From assembly GCA_019314085.1 (NCBI GenBank), contig JAFCZZ010000040.1:1-9350 (forward strand): a stretch of DNA of 9,350 nucleotides, in the 5' to 3' direction. Positions 1 to 6,490 of this stretch are shown here, in pieces. Positions within the stretch are counted from its first letter, which is position 1. The number at the start of each line of letters is the position of its first letter. Below the pieces are notes generated by a model that was not told where the DNA came from, made no database searches, and saw nothing but the letters and a program-made list of their open reading frames with translations. Position numbers and translations under genes: made by a program. The DNA comes from Deltaproteobacteria bacterium (lineage in GTDB: Bacteria; Desulfobacterota; Syntrophia; Syntrophales; UBA2210).

Positions 1-2464
1 TGGCGGATATTGAGAGCTTGCCGCTATCTTCCATCGCGTCGATGGCGTTATGATAGATATTAAGAAAGGCCTGCTCCAGCATCGCCGGATCTGCATCCAG
101 GAGGGGCAGATCTTTCGCAAAGGCCTTTTCTATCCGGATATGTTTGTCCACCACGGATTTTTCTGCCATTGCAAGGGCGTGGTCGAGGATCTCTTTTATG
201 CCCGAGGGTTTCTTGGCGGGATCGGAGGGCTTCGCGTAAATGAGTATATCATTGACGAGTGTCTCAAGGTGTTCGACCTCCCTCCGGGCGATCTCAAACC
301 GCTTCAAGTCGTTTCCCTCCGGCTTCAGCCGTTTTTCGAGGATCTGGAGGCTCATTTTTATCGAGGAGAGGGGATTCCTGACCTCGTGGGCGATGCCGGC
401 CGACAACTGCCCGATGGCGGCAAGTTTCTGGCTCTCGTAGAATTTCTTCTCCAGGGCCTTGAATTCTGTGATATCCCTCTGAACGAGAATGTATCGGTCC
501 GTTTCCTTCACCGGCCGGGGTGTTATCAGCAGGTTTCTTCTCGAACCGTCCTTTGCGGTTACCGTCATTTCGTAGGGGGTGAATATTCCCTTTTTCGCGT
601 ACTCCCATATGTCCAGGACAAACTGCCTGTTTTCTTCGTCAACAAAATCCGCGAAGTGCTTTCCCCCGAACTTCTGGGAAATTATCCCTCCATCTTTCTT
701 CACGTCCCGGCTTACGTAATTGATGATCCCGTCTTTGCTGAGATCGAATATCTTGTCCGGCAGGCTATCGATGATGGATTGGAGATAGTTATACAATCTC
801 TCAACTTCCCTGCGGAGATTGATATTCTCGGTCAGCTCATTCTGGAGTGTTTCGGCATATTCCTCCAGCCTGATGTCCATATCTCTCTGCTGCGTCACAT
901 CCTGCATGGTCTCGATGGCCGCGATGATTTTCCCATGCTCATCGTATATCGGGGCGGCCAGAAAATACAGATGGCGTTTCTTTCCTCCAAGGTCACTGAA
1001 AAAATCCGTGGCCTCGTAAGCACCTTTAACTGTTGTCGATTCCCGCACATTCTTGGTATGGTAGTATTTTTTGAGGGTGCCCATGTCGGAGTCGACGATT
1101 ATGTCGGCGATCGTGGGCCGTTCGCTCTTATAAAAAGGGACTGAATGTTGATCCGAACCTATCATGTCACCGGCGTCAAAACCCGTCAGTTCGGAACATG
1201 CCTTATTCCAGAGGATGACACGGTGTTCCTTGTCCAGAACAAAGGTGGGAATCGGTGATCCCTCGATCACCCCTTCGGTTTTCTTGTGTTCTGTGAGGAG
1301 TTTTTCCTGCCATTCCTCGCGTTCCCTGAGCCGTTTCAGCTCTTCCTTGAGGCGCAGCCGTTTTGTGCTGGAAGTGGCTATCGAGATGCTGGCGATAATA
1401 ACGGCAATGATAAACCCTAATGCGCCAAACATAATGTTTGTGAAGCCTCTTCGCGCCAAGAGAATTATTTCGTTATAGGGCGCGGCGACCGCGACAAGCC
1501 AGTGCCCCGAGGTCAGATCAATTGGGGCATAGGCTATGATCTTCTTTTCAGTTTTTCCTTCCTCGCCGGGAAGCTGGTATTCACCATACCCCGCCCTTCC
1601 CTCCTTCAGGGCGTCTTTCAGAGAGGCTCCCCTGCTTGCCGGGTGTTCCAGGGCTACCAAGCTGTGACCGATACAGGCAGAGTCAGGGTGGACAATCATG
1701 GTGCCCCCACTGTCCATTATCCAGGCGCAGCAGGTCTCGCATTTGGACGTAATATAACGGTCGATAATGGTGGAAAGCGAAAGGGCAGCCAGCACTGTCC
1801 CGGAGAACCTGTTTCCTGAATCGTATGTGGGAACGGCGACGATTACCGGTCGGGATACATCCTGCATCTCTATATCATTCTCTCCTGTCGTTTGCAGGGG
1901 GAGGGTGCCTATGTACGGTTTGCCCGTTTTCTGTACCTCCGTGAAATGGGACCGGGATTTGAAACTTTTTCCGAGAATCCCCTCGAGAGCAGAGGAGGGA
2001 TATCCGATTGTCACCATCCCGCCTTTGTCTTCCAGCGCTATAAACTCCACCTTCCCCTCGAGATCGTCGTAAATCACCTTGATACTCTGGGCGGTAACTT
2101 CCTCCATGTTCCCCTTGACGTATGGCATCTCTATAAATTCCATTTTCCCGAGATCTTTATAGATTACCTTTATCCCTTGGCCGGTCACTTCCGGCATGTT
2201 TCCCCTCACGTACGGCAGCCTGGAAATAAGAATCATGCTCTTCTCGACGCTGGAGATGAAATCCTCTATGCCGGTTGCCGTTCCTCTGGCGATGGTCATC
2301 TGCTGACGGCTGAACTGCTCTACGATGTCCTTTTCGCGGGTCTGGTTGACGGTAAGCGCCAGAAGGAGAATAAATACAATAACGGCTGTAGTGGTCAGCC
2401 ATATAGGGATCCGTGCTTTGGTCTGGAAAGGCTCGCGGCGTTTATCGGTGTCTTGTATATCCAT
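1..2464 (-). CDS. Membrane sensor histidine kinase, dCache-PAS-PAS-HisKA (C-terminus beyond the left edge)
   Basis: Translating the minus strand from the ATG at 2464 gives 821 codons without a stop, up to the window edge. A short cytoplasmic N-terminus is followed by TM1 (about residues 19-39), a periplasmic double-Cache domain (about 45-330) and TM2 (about 341-362). Next come a charged linker, PAS1 (about 395-520, with PFYKSERP typical of a Desulfobacterota PAS subtype), a coiled-coil stretch, PAS2 (about 558-665) and the HisKA H-box GIAHEVRNPL with phospho-acceptor His693. The N-box NIYHNAIDAM (Asn806) opens the ATPase domain, whose G boxes lie outside. It should sense a small extracellular ligand and phosphorylate an unseen response regulator. 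The start lies 2 nt after the stop of the small upstream gene, suggesting translational coupling; the local Shine-Dalgarno is only AGG. The Cache domain contains a tandem duplication (residues 83-143). Family is certain, ligand unknown. Confidence 0.95.
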   Translation of the reverse strand, partial: MDIQDTDKRREPFQTKARIPIWLTTTAVIVFILLLALTVNQTREKDIVEQFSRQQMTIARGTATGIEDFISSVEKSMILISRLPYVRGNMPEVTGQGIKVIYKDLGKMEFIEMPYVKGNMEEVTAQSIKVIYDDLEGKVEFIALEDKGGMVTIGYPSSALEGILGKSFKSRSHFTEVQKTGKPYIGTLPLQTTGENDIEMQDVSRPVIVAVPTYDSGNRFSGTVLAALSLSTIIDRYITSKCETCCAWIMDSGGTMIVHPDSACIGHSLVALEHPASRGASLKDALKEGRAGYGEYQLPGEEGKTEKKIIAYAPIDLTSGHWLVAVAAPYNEIILLARRGFTNIMFGALGFIIAVIIASISIATSSTKRLRLKEELKRLREREEWQEKLLTEHKKTEGVIEGSPIPTFVLDKEHRVILWNKACSELTGFDAGDMIGSDQHSVPFYKSERPTIADIIVDSDMGTLKKYYHTKNVRESTTVKGAYEATDFFSDLGGKKRHLYFLAAPIYDEHGKIIAAIETMQDVTQQRDMDIRLEEYAETLQNELTENINLRREVERLYNYLQSIIDSLPDKIFDLSKDGIINYVSRDVKKDGGIISQKFGGKHFADFVDEENRQFVLDIWEYAKKGIFTPYEMTVTAKDGSRRNLLITPRPVKETDRYILVQRDITEFKALEKKFYESQKLAAIGQLSAGIAHEVRNPLSSIKMSLQILEKRLKPEGNDLKRFEIARREVEHLETLVNDILIYAKPSDPAKKPSGIKEILDHALAMAEKSVVDKHIRIEKAFAKDLPLLDADPAMLEQAFLNIYHNAIDAMEDSGKLSISA
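2036..2218 (-). repeat. In-frame tandem duplication inside the kinase Cache domain
   Basis: Two adjacent units encode kinase residues 83-112 and 113-143. Both follow the pattern PYV-(R/K)-GNM-x-EVT-x-Q-x-IKVIY-x-DL, then GK-x-EFI. They are identical at 22 of 30 aligned residues, with one extra Glu in the second unit. Synonymous differences show the duplication is not recent. In ordinary dCache domains this helix-strand stretch occurs once, so an extra alpha-beta element has been inserted into the membrane-distal part of the sensor. Confidence 0.9.
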
Positions 2465-2466
2465 CA

Positions 2467-2640
2467 CTACCTGTCATACTTTTTCTTGTTTTCACGCCAC
2501 TTGACGGCCGACAGTATGTAAATGCACACAGCTGCGCCAAGAGAAATAATAAGGGTAACAAGCCCGCTCTGAATTCCTACAACCTCTTTGCAGATCAACC
2601 AGACAACCAGGTAGGTTATCACGGTCAGTATCTCCTGCAT
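2467..2640 (-). CDS. Small two-helix membrane protein, translationally coupled to the kinase
   Basis: A 57-residue protein beginning MQEILTVITYLVVW. The ATG at 2640 is chosen because a strong Shine-Dalgarno, AGGGGGAG, sits 6 nt upstream; an in-frame TTG 21 nt further up would place that site inside the gene. Two hydrophobic segments are visible (about residues 3-19 and 25-46), joined by a short KEVVGIQSG loop. A basic tail (KWRENKKKYDR) predicts a cytoplasmic C-terminus. The TAG stop is separated by only TG from the kinase ATG. I recognise no family. Its tight linkage suggests a membrane partner of the kinase, for example a signal-sensing or stabilising subunit, but that is inference. The start signal and the absence of competing coding on the other strand support it being real. 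Confidence 0.75.
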   Translation of the reverse strand: MQEILTVITYLVVWLICKEVVGIQSGLVTLIISLGAAVCIYILSAVKWRENKKKYDR

Positions 2641-2680
2641 TGTTTCTCCCCCTAGATTCAATGAGACCCAACTTTTATAA

Positions 2681-2769
2681 GCCCATGGCGAAATAAAAGG
2701 TGCTGGTCGAATTAATACCGAGAGCGAAGCGTATCGGTATAACTTATGTATGACTCAATCTTCAACAGG
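2681..2769. repeat. Intergenic repeat, copy 1 (89 bp)
   Basis: Begins GCCCATGGCGAAATAAAAGG and ends with CTTCAACAGG. It is directly followed by copy 2 with an 89-bp period. It contains the inverted repeat ATACCGA / TCGGTAT flanking GCGAAGCG. Most differences from copy 2 are single bases, plus one 2-nt indel (TATGTATGACTC against TGTGTAACTC). Confidence 0.9.
2736..2765 (-). promoter_or_regulatory. Candidate sigma-70-type promoter inside repeat copy 1
   Basis: On the minus strand, TTGAAG (2765-2760) and TATACC (2741-2736) are 18 nt apart. Each box matches 4 of 6 consensus bases. It points at the small membrane protein/kinase unit about 100 nt downstream. Copy 2 keeps the same boxes as TTGAAA (2852-2847) and TATACC (2830-2825) at 16 nt. 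The match is only fair, so this is tentative. Confidence 0.3.
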
Positions 2770-2856
2770 CCCCATGGCGGAATAAAAGGTGCCAGTCGAA
2801 TTAATGCCGATAGCGAAGCGTATCGGTATAACTTGTGTAACTCAATTTTCAACAGG
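2770..2856. repeat. Intergenic repeat, copy 2 (about 87 bp)
   Basis: Begins CCCCATGGCGGAATAAAAGG and ends TTTTCAACAGG. Here the central hairpin is better paired: CCGATA-GCGAAGC-G-TATCGG. The inner GCGAAGC is the sequence known to form an unusually stable GAA-loop mini-hairpin in DNA. About 50 nt of unique sequence separate it from partial copy 3. Confidence 0.9.
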
Positions 2857-2907
2857 CCATTTTGGCGCGACAAAAATTACAAACAGACGTAATGAGGCTC
2901 ACCGTTT

Positions 2908-2953
2908 AACAAACCCCGCGGTGTAATAAAAGGTGCAGATCGAATTAATATCG
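2908..2953. repeat. Intergenic repeat, copy 3 (5' half only)
   Basis: Matches the first ~46 bp of copies 1 and 2: AACAAACCCC, then TAATAAAAGGTGC, then TCGAATTAATATCGA. It stops where the hairpin should start, so the palindromic half is missing. It looks like a decayed or truncated copy. Confidence 0.8.
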
Positions 2954-3421
2954 AAGGCCCATGTGTGCCACGGTAGGTGCCCCGCAGGTTACAGAAGTTT
3001 TATGCCAATGGCTATGCCGTCCTCCTGAAATAAGATTCTTGAAGGGATGGGATACCTGTTTTCCTCAAAGCCCTCTTTCCTTTCGATACTACAGACCTTA
3101 CTGCCAATTTTCAATAAAAATCATGAAACCCGAAGAAACTGAGGGATAATGGAAAGGGGATGACCTTCGTGTTTCTTACTTGCGTATTGACTTTATTTGT
3201 TCGTGAGTATAAGGGGAGACCCTTAGTGACACGGGTTACGGCTGTCGACTGGCACCTGTTTTCTGCCCTGTATCATTGTATCTTTTGTTCAATGTGTCGG
3301 TCAGGTTGAATGAAATGTTAAACAGAAGACCCTGCAACTTCATCCGGTACCGTATGAAGAAAAAATTATATGCGCAATAATACCGTTATGTTGACTGGAA
3401 TGATAGGGGTGAAGGTATAAG
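2954..3421. other. Divergent intergenic spacer with no recognised gene
   Basis: No frame carries a supported gene. The longest open stretch (62 codons at 2961-3149) has no Shine-Dalgarno and a composition unlike protein. A small hairpin, TAAGGG-GAGA-CCCTTA, lies at 3210-3225. A weak sigma-70-like pair, TTGACT (3187-3192) and TATAAG (3208-3213), has a short 15-nt spacer. This stretch would be where an enhancer-binding protein for the sigma-54 promoter at 3422 should bind, but I see no clear repeated site. Confidence 0.5.
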
Positions 3422-3437
3422 TGGCATGTCTGTTGCA
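3422..3437 (+). promoter_or_regulatory. Sigma-54 (-24/-12) promoter for atpE
   Basis: TGGCATGTCTGTTGCA matches the RpoN consensus TGGCAC-N5-TTGCA with one mismatch and exact spacing (GG at 3423-3424, GC at 3435-3436). Transcription would start near 3448, giving a leader of about 86 nt before the atpE ATG at 3534. It lies in a gene-free region and faces the right way. Sigma-54 promoters need an activating AAA+ enhancer-binding protein, which is not in the window. Confidence 0.75.
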
Positions 3438-3533
3438 AAAGCACGGATGGTTTCAATAAGGGACATACTCTGAGAAACCTTTGTACGGTACGTACAGATA
3501 AAACCAAGTATCAAAGAGGAAAGGAGAAGGAAA

Positions 3534-3911
3534 ATGTTAAGAGGAACAGTAAAATGGTTTTCAGCTCTGTTGACGGTAACGGCGGCCCTGTTGGTGTCTT
3601 CGCCGATGGTATTTGCAGCTGAGGCCCTTCCGGAAGAGGGGGGATCTCTGATAAAGGTTATCTTTGCCGTAGGCGCCATGCTGGGGTCCGGTCTGGCAAT
3701 CGGTCTCGGGGCAATCGGAGCGGGTGCCGGCATCGGTAATGCCGCAAATGGAGCTTGTAGTGCAGTCGGAAGAAACCCCGGTGTTCAGGGAAAGATCATG
3801 ATGACAATGCTGGTCGGTATGGCTATGGCGGAATCAATCGCCATTTACGCCCTTGTCGTTTCGCTTGTTCTTCTCTATGCAAACCCTTACACAAGTTTTC
3901 TTTGGGGTTAA
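3534..3911 (+). CDS. atpE: F0F1 ATP synthase subunit c with N-terminal leader
   Basis: Encodes 125 residues. Residues 1-28 form a signal-peptide-like leader (basic start, hydrophobic core, VFA-A end), as seen in many Desulfobacterota c subunits. The rest is the usual hairpin: a Gly/Ala-rich helix 1 (about 40-75), the polar loop RNP (80-82), and helix 2 with the essential carboxylate Glu100 in MAESIAIYAL, ending LLYANPY. The c subunits form the rotating ring that carries ions through F0. Compared with Na+ rings such as Ilyobacter, the ES..Y residues are kept, but the helix 1 Gln is Ile67 and the Pro is Ala63, so proton coupling is more likely. AAGGAG lies 7 nt before the ATG. No other ATP synthase gene adjoins it, and the upstream promoter is sigma-54 type, which is odd for a housekeeping gene; it could be a second, conditional c subunit. 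Confidence 0.92.
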   Translation: MLRGTVKWFSALLTVTAALLVSSPMVFAAEALPEEGGSLIKVIFAVGAMLGSGLAIGLGAIGAGAGIGNAANGACSAVGRNPGVQGKIMMTMLVGMAMAESIAIYALVVSLVLLYANPYTSFLWG

Positions 3912-3963
3912 TCAGCACTGAGCAACTAACTTCAAAATTAACAAACGTTAGGGGGAGATAAAC

Positions 3964-5262
3964 ATGTCAGAAACTAAAAAGGGTAAGCAGTTTTTTACTG
4001 TATCACGGGTATTCTTCCTGCTTATCGTAATCCCCTTATTGCTGACGTCTTTTTTGATAGCCAATGGCATCTTCCAATTAGGGGACACATCAAAGAAGGG
4101 GGCGGCGGCTGTTCTTGATCAGAAGGCGCAGGGAGCGATTATGATGCGCGCTGTTGCCGTAGCCGAGAATGTCGCCTCTTTTCTGCAGGAATGCGAGAAA
4201 GACACACTGGTGGCGACCATTCTGCCGGCAAACGCCGAGACATACAGAGAGTTTATGCTGAAAAACAAACAGGCTCTCTGGATTAAGAAAAATGGGAAAA
4301 TTGTCAAATCTTCCGAACCACTATACGTAGAGATGGCCCTGGTCGACAAGGCGGGTAACGAGGTTATCAAAATTGCCGACGGGGAGATCGTACCGGGATC
4401 CAAGCTGGTGAAGGTGAGCGATCCTGGAAATACGATCTATAAGTCAGAAGATTATTTTGCCAGAACAAAGAAGCTTGACAAGGGCGATGTCTATGTCTCC
4501 CATGTCACGGGCTGGTATGTAAACCGGGCTGATTTTGAGAAGGGAAAGCGGTTTGAGGGTATCGTTCGCCTGGCAACACCCCTGTTTGATAAGCGGGGAT
4601 TTGCGGGGCTTATTACCCTTGCCCTTGATGCGCGGCAGCTTGCAAAATTTACCGACAATATTATACCAACCGAGGCGGGCTACGTGTTTGAGGCCGATTC
4701 CTCAACGGGGAACTACGCATATATGATTGATGACAAGGGGCTCGTTATATCGCACCCCGATGATTACCATATAGCGGGTCTCTACCGGGATGGAACCCCT
4801 GTTCCGTATCTCACGGGTGAGACGCTGGAGAGCATGACGAAAAAGGGCGAGGAGGTTCTGAATCTTTTCTCCTTAGCGTTTATGGATCCTGCACTTCCCG
4901 AGGTTGCGAAGGCTGCATCCTCAGGCCGTTCGGGCGGCAAGATCTATAAATTTGCCGGCCGCACCAAGTTTGTCTCCTATGCACCGATACCGTTTTACTC
5001 GGCAACCTATCCCGAGCCTGCCGGGTTTGGATGGATTGGTATGGGCCTTGATGTAGACAAATTTAATGAAGCAGCGCTGGCGACTGCGCACAAGATAGAA
5101 AAAGAGGCACAGGCGTGGTTGACAACGATTATCCTGATTCTTGTCATCGCGGTTTTTATCCTTTTCCTGATCTCTACCCTGCTTTCGAAGGGGATAACCC
5201 GTTCGATCGAGGCAGATGTTCCCGAGGGGGCAGTGCCGCACTATTACGATGATGAGGATTAA
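3964..5262 (+). CDS. Membrane-anchored double-Cache sensor protein without output domain
   Basis: Encodes 432 residues; GGGGGAG lies 7 nt before the ATG. TM1 spans about residues 13-34. The extracytoplasmic region (about 36-380) reads as a dCache_1-type ligand-binding fold: a long helix, a membrane-distal pocket with the YKSEDYFARTKKLDKGDVYVS stretch near 160, then GLITLALDARQLAKF, and a second subdomain with DDKGLVISHPDDY near 250. TM2 is at 385-403. After it comes LLSKGITRSI, which resembles the first residues of a HAMP linker, but the chain then ends in an acidic tail, HYYDDED. There is no kinase, cyclase, HAMP or chemotaxis output. It follows atpE by 52 nt with no terminator between, so the two are probably co-transcribed. 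It may bind a small ligand and act through a partner, perhaps a kinase; that is inference. The Cache fold is likely, the role unknown. Confidence 0.85.
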   Translation: MSETKKGKQFFTVSRVFFLLIVIPLLLTSFLIANGIFQLGDTSKKGAAAVLDQKAQGAIMMRAVAVAENVASFLQECEKDTLVATILPANAETYREFMLKNKQALWIKKNGKIVKSSEPLYVEMALVDKAGNEVIKIADGEIVPGSKLVKVSDPGNTIYKSEDYFARTKKLDKGDVYVSHVTGWYVNRADFEKGKRFEGIVRLATPLFDKRGFAGLITLALDARQLAKFTDNIIPTEAGYVFEADSSTGNYAYMIDDKGLVISHPDDYHIAGLYRDGTPVPYLTGETLESMTKKGEEVLNLFSLAFMDPALPEVAKAASSGRSGGKIYKFAGRTKFVSYAPIPFYSATYPEPAGFGWIGMGLDVDKFNEAALATAHKIEKEAQAWLTTIILILVIAVFILFLISTLLSKGITRSIEADVPEGAVPHYYDDED

Positions 5263-5355
5263 CAGAGGGTTTGAGAAGTACTGTTAAGAAAAGTCGGAAG
5301 TTCCGGGGGGATGTTTCCCTGGTGTGATGTCTTTTCATAAGCGATGTTAGCACCG

Positions 5356-5386
5356 AAGGCCGGGAGCCCAAGCTCTCGGCCTTTTT
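5356..5386 (+). terminator. Rho-independent terminator after the Cache gene
   Basis: An 11-bp stem, AAGGCCGGGAG (5356-5366) with CTCTCGGCCTT (5373-5383) including one G-T wobble, a 6-nt loop CCCAAG, and a T run through 5386. It ends the atpE-Cache unit about 95 nt after its stop codon. The A-rich side also allows weak action on the other strand. Confidence 0.9.
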
Positions 5387-5437
5387 ATATGGTGGTGAGC
5401 CCTCGGGGCAAAATCCTTGAAGTGTTTGTGTGGGTAT

Positions 5438-5448
5438 GGTAACTTACC
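5438..5448. promoter_or_regulatory. Operator-like inverted repeat GGTAA-C-TTACC
   Basis: A perfect 5-bp inverted repeat around one base, about 90 nt before the next gene. A loose sigma-70-like pair, TTGAAG (5417-5422) and TAACTT (5440-5445) with a 17-nt spacer, overlaps it, so it could be a repressor site over a promoter. Short and unproven. Confidence 0.25.
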
Positions 5449-5535
5449 GCTGATCATCCTGATTTTTTAAAAGGGTTTGTACCCGTTCAGAAAACGAAAG
5501 AAGAGATAAAATCAAACAGCCGGGAGGGGAGCTGT

Positions 5536-5763
5536 ATGGATGAAGACACAAGGACGTTGACGGAGGATGACAAGATTTACGATCTCGTGGATGTGATCGA
5601 CGAAAATCCCGACGGGGTCTTGCCGGCTGATACCCTGGACGACGAGATTGCCAGCGTTGTTTCAAAGATTGCCGAGAGGAGTGCCAGGGAAATGTTTCCC
5701 TCTATCGCCGAGAAGATTATACGGGAAGAGATAGACAGGCTGAAGGAAAGCCCGGGAAAGTAG
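5536..5763 (+). CDS. Small acidic protein with PopZ-like C-terminal helices
   Basis: Encodes 75 residues; AGGGGAG precedes the ATG by about 6 nt. The N-terminal half is strongly acidic (MDEDTRTLTEDDKIYDLVDV, then DENPDG) and probably disordered. The C-terminal half (about 33-72) is amphipathic helix ending in a MFPSIAEKIIREEIDRLKE segment. That ending resembles the C-terminal oligomerisation segment of PopZ/DUF2497 proteins and the tails of several Desulfobacterota cytoplasmic scaffold or regulator proteins; the resemblance is from memory of the pattern. No signal peptide or membrane segment. It opens a four-gene run, and its stop is about 33 nt before the most likely start of the next gene. 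It is probably an oligomerising adaptor for the envelope module, but the function is not known. Confidence 0.8.
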   Translation: MDEDTRTLTEDDKIYDLVDVIDENPDGVLPADTLDDEIASVVSKIAERSAREMFPSIAEKIIREEIDRLKESPGK

Positions 5764-5796
5764 GTGCTCAATCCCGGTGAGATAAGGGGAATATTT

Positions 5797-6483
5797 TTGA
5801 AAAACTCATGTTGGTATATTGTCTCCGCAGTCCTGTTTTTTTTTGTGCTGTATCCGTTATGTGTGCATGCCAGTTCCGATACCATCGGGATTGAAACCGA
5901 GGGTACGTGTGCCGTGTATGGTAATGACAGGGCGCCGGCACGGGACAGTGCGATAGCCAACTCGATGAAAAAGGCCGTGGAACGCGTGGTCGGGATGCTG
6001 ATCTCTGAGGAGGTCGCGACGGAAAACGCTGACACCCTCAATAACACTGTCTATCCGAAATATAAGGATTACATACGTGATTATCGTATCCTGGAAGAGG
6101 ATGTAAAAGATAATCTCTGCCGAGTCAGGATACGAATTACCCTGACGGTTATGGATATAAAGCATGATCTTGAGAAACTGGGTGTTCTCATCAGCGAGTG
6201 GCAGCCGGAATATGGTACAACAGTAATTGAAGTTGTGGTACGGGGAATAGAAAAATACGGCGATTTCAATGTGCTGAGGGAGAGATTGGAAACGGATATC
6301 GGGGGGGTGGATGCCGTGCATCTGCGAAGGATGGGATCGGGTGTGGCAGTGATGAATGTCGAGGTGCAGGGAGATGCCTCCCTGCTCGCCAACAATCTGC
6401 AATTAAAAGAATTCAGGAATTTTTCACTCTACGTGACAAAAATTACCCGGGACACCATAGAACTCAACATGGCAAAGGAGTAA
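5797..6483 (+). CDS. Exported protein with FlgT N-terminal-like domain
   Basis: Encodes 228 residues from a TTG start with AAGGGGA 6 nt upstream. An in-frame GTG at 5764 would add 11 residues but has no well-placed ribosome site and would spoil the signal peptide. Residues 1-25 are a signal peptide (MKNSCWYIVSAVL, three Phe, then VHA-S). Residues about 32-125 fit the FlgT_N pattern: G-x-N-x-x-x-ARDSAIANSMKKAV, then a YKDYIRDYRILEE stretch, then an alternating strand CRVRIRITL. In Vibrio, FlgT is a periplasmic part of the flagellar H ring, but single FlgT_N proteins also occur away from flagellar loci. A second alpha-beta domain (about 140-225) follows, unrecognised. A run of nine T in the signal-peptide codons and seven G at 6301-6307 are possible slippage sites. 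It is flanked by a likely partner lipoprotein. Confidence 0.8.
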   Translation: MKNSCWYIVSAVLFFFVLYPLCVHASSDTIGIETEGTCAVYGNDRAPARDSAIANSMKKAVERVVGMLISEEVATENADTLNNTVYPKYKDYIRDYRILEEDVKDNLCRVRIRITLTVMDIKHDLEKLGVLISEWQPEYGTTVIEVVVRGIEKYGDFNVLRERLETDIGGVDAVHLRRMGSGVAVMNVEVQGDASLLANNLQLKEFRNFSLYVTKITRDTIELNMAKE

Positions 6484-6490
6484 GAAATTG

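Noticed and set aside
50..1144. Long open reading frame on the plus strand (364 codons)
   Set aside because: It lies antisense to the kinase PAS/HisKA region, which has clear domain motifs on the minus strand. The plus-strand protein has no recognisable domain and no ribosome site.
1892..2521. Plus-strand open frame of 209 codons opposite the kinase Cache domain
   Set aside because: It is the mirror of the kinase coding sequence, including its internal duplication, so its apparent repeats are only a shadow of the real ones.
2961..3149. Possible 62-residue gene in the divergent spacer
   Set aside because: No Shine-Dalgarno, Cys/Pro/aromatic-rich composition and no domain. It looks like chance.
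3250..3266. Second sigma-54-like site, TGGCACCTGTTTTCTGC
   Set aside because: The TGGCAC half is good, but the GC of the -12 box is 2 nt too far downstream, which RpoN does not tolerate.
3391..3421. Sigma-70 promoter TTGACT / TATAAG before atpE
   Set aside because: The spacer is 19 nt and the -35 is followed by a poor context. The overlapping sigma-54 element is a much better match.
2954..3421. Cyclic-di-GMP (GEMM) or other known riboswitch in the spacer before atpE
   Set aside because: I looked for the conserved GEMM cores and other common riboswitch motifs and found none. The region also lies upstream of the predicted transcript start.
5577..6402. Long minus-strand open frames opposite the acidic and FlgT_N-like genes
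   Set aside because: Coding signal, ribosome sites and tight spacing all support the plus strand. The antisense proteins show no motif.
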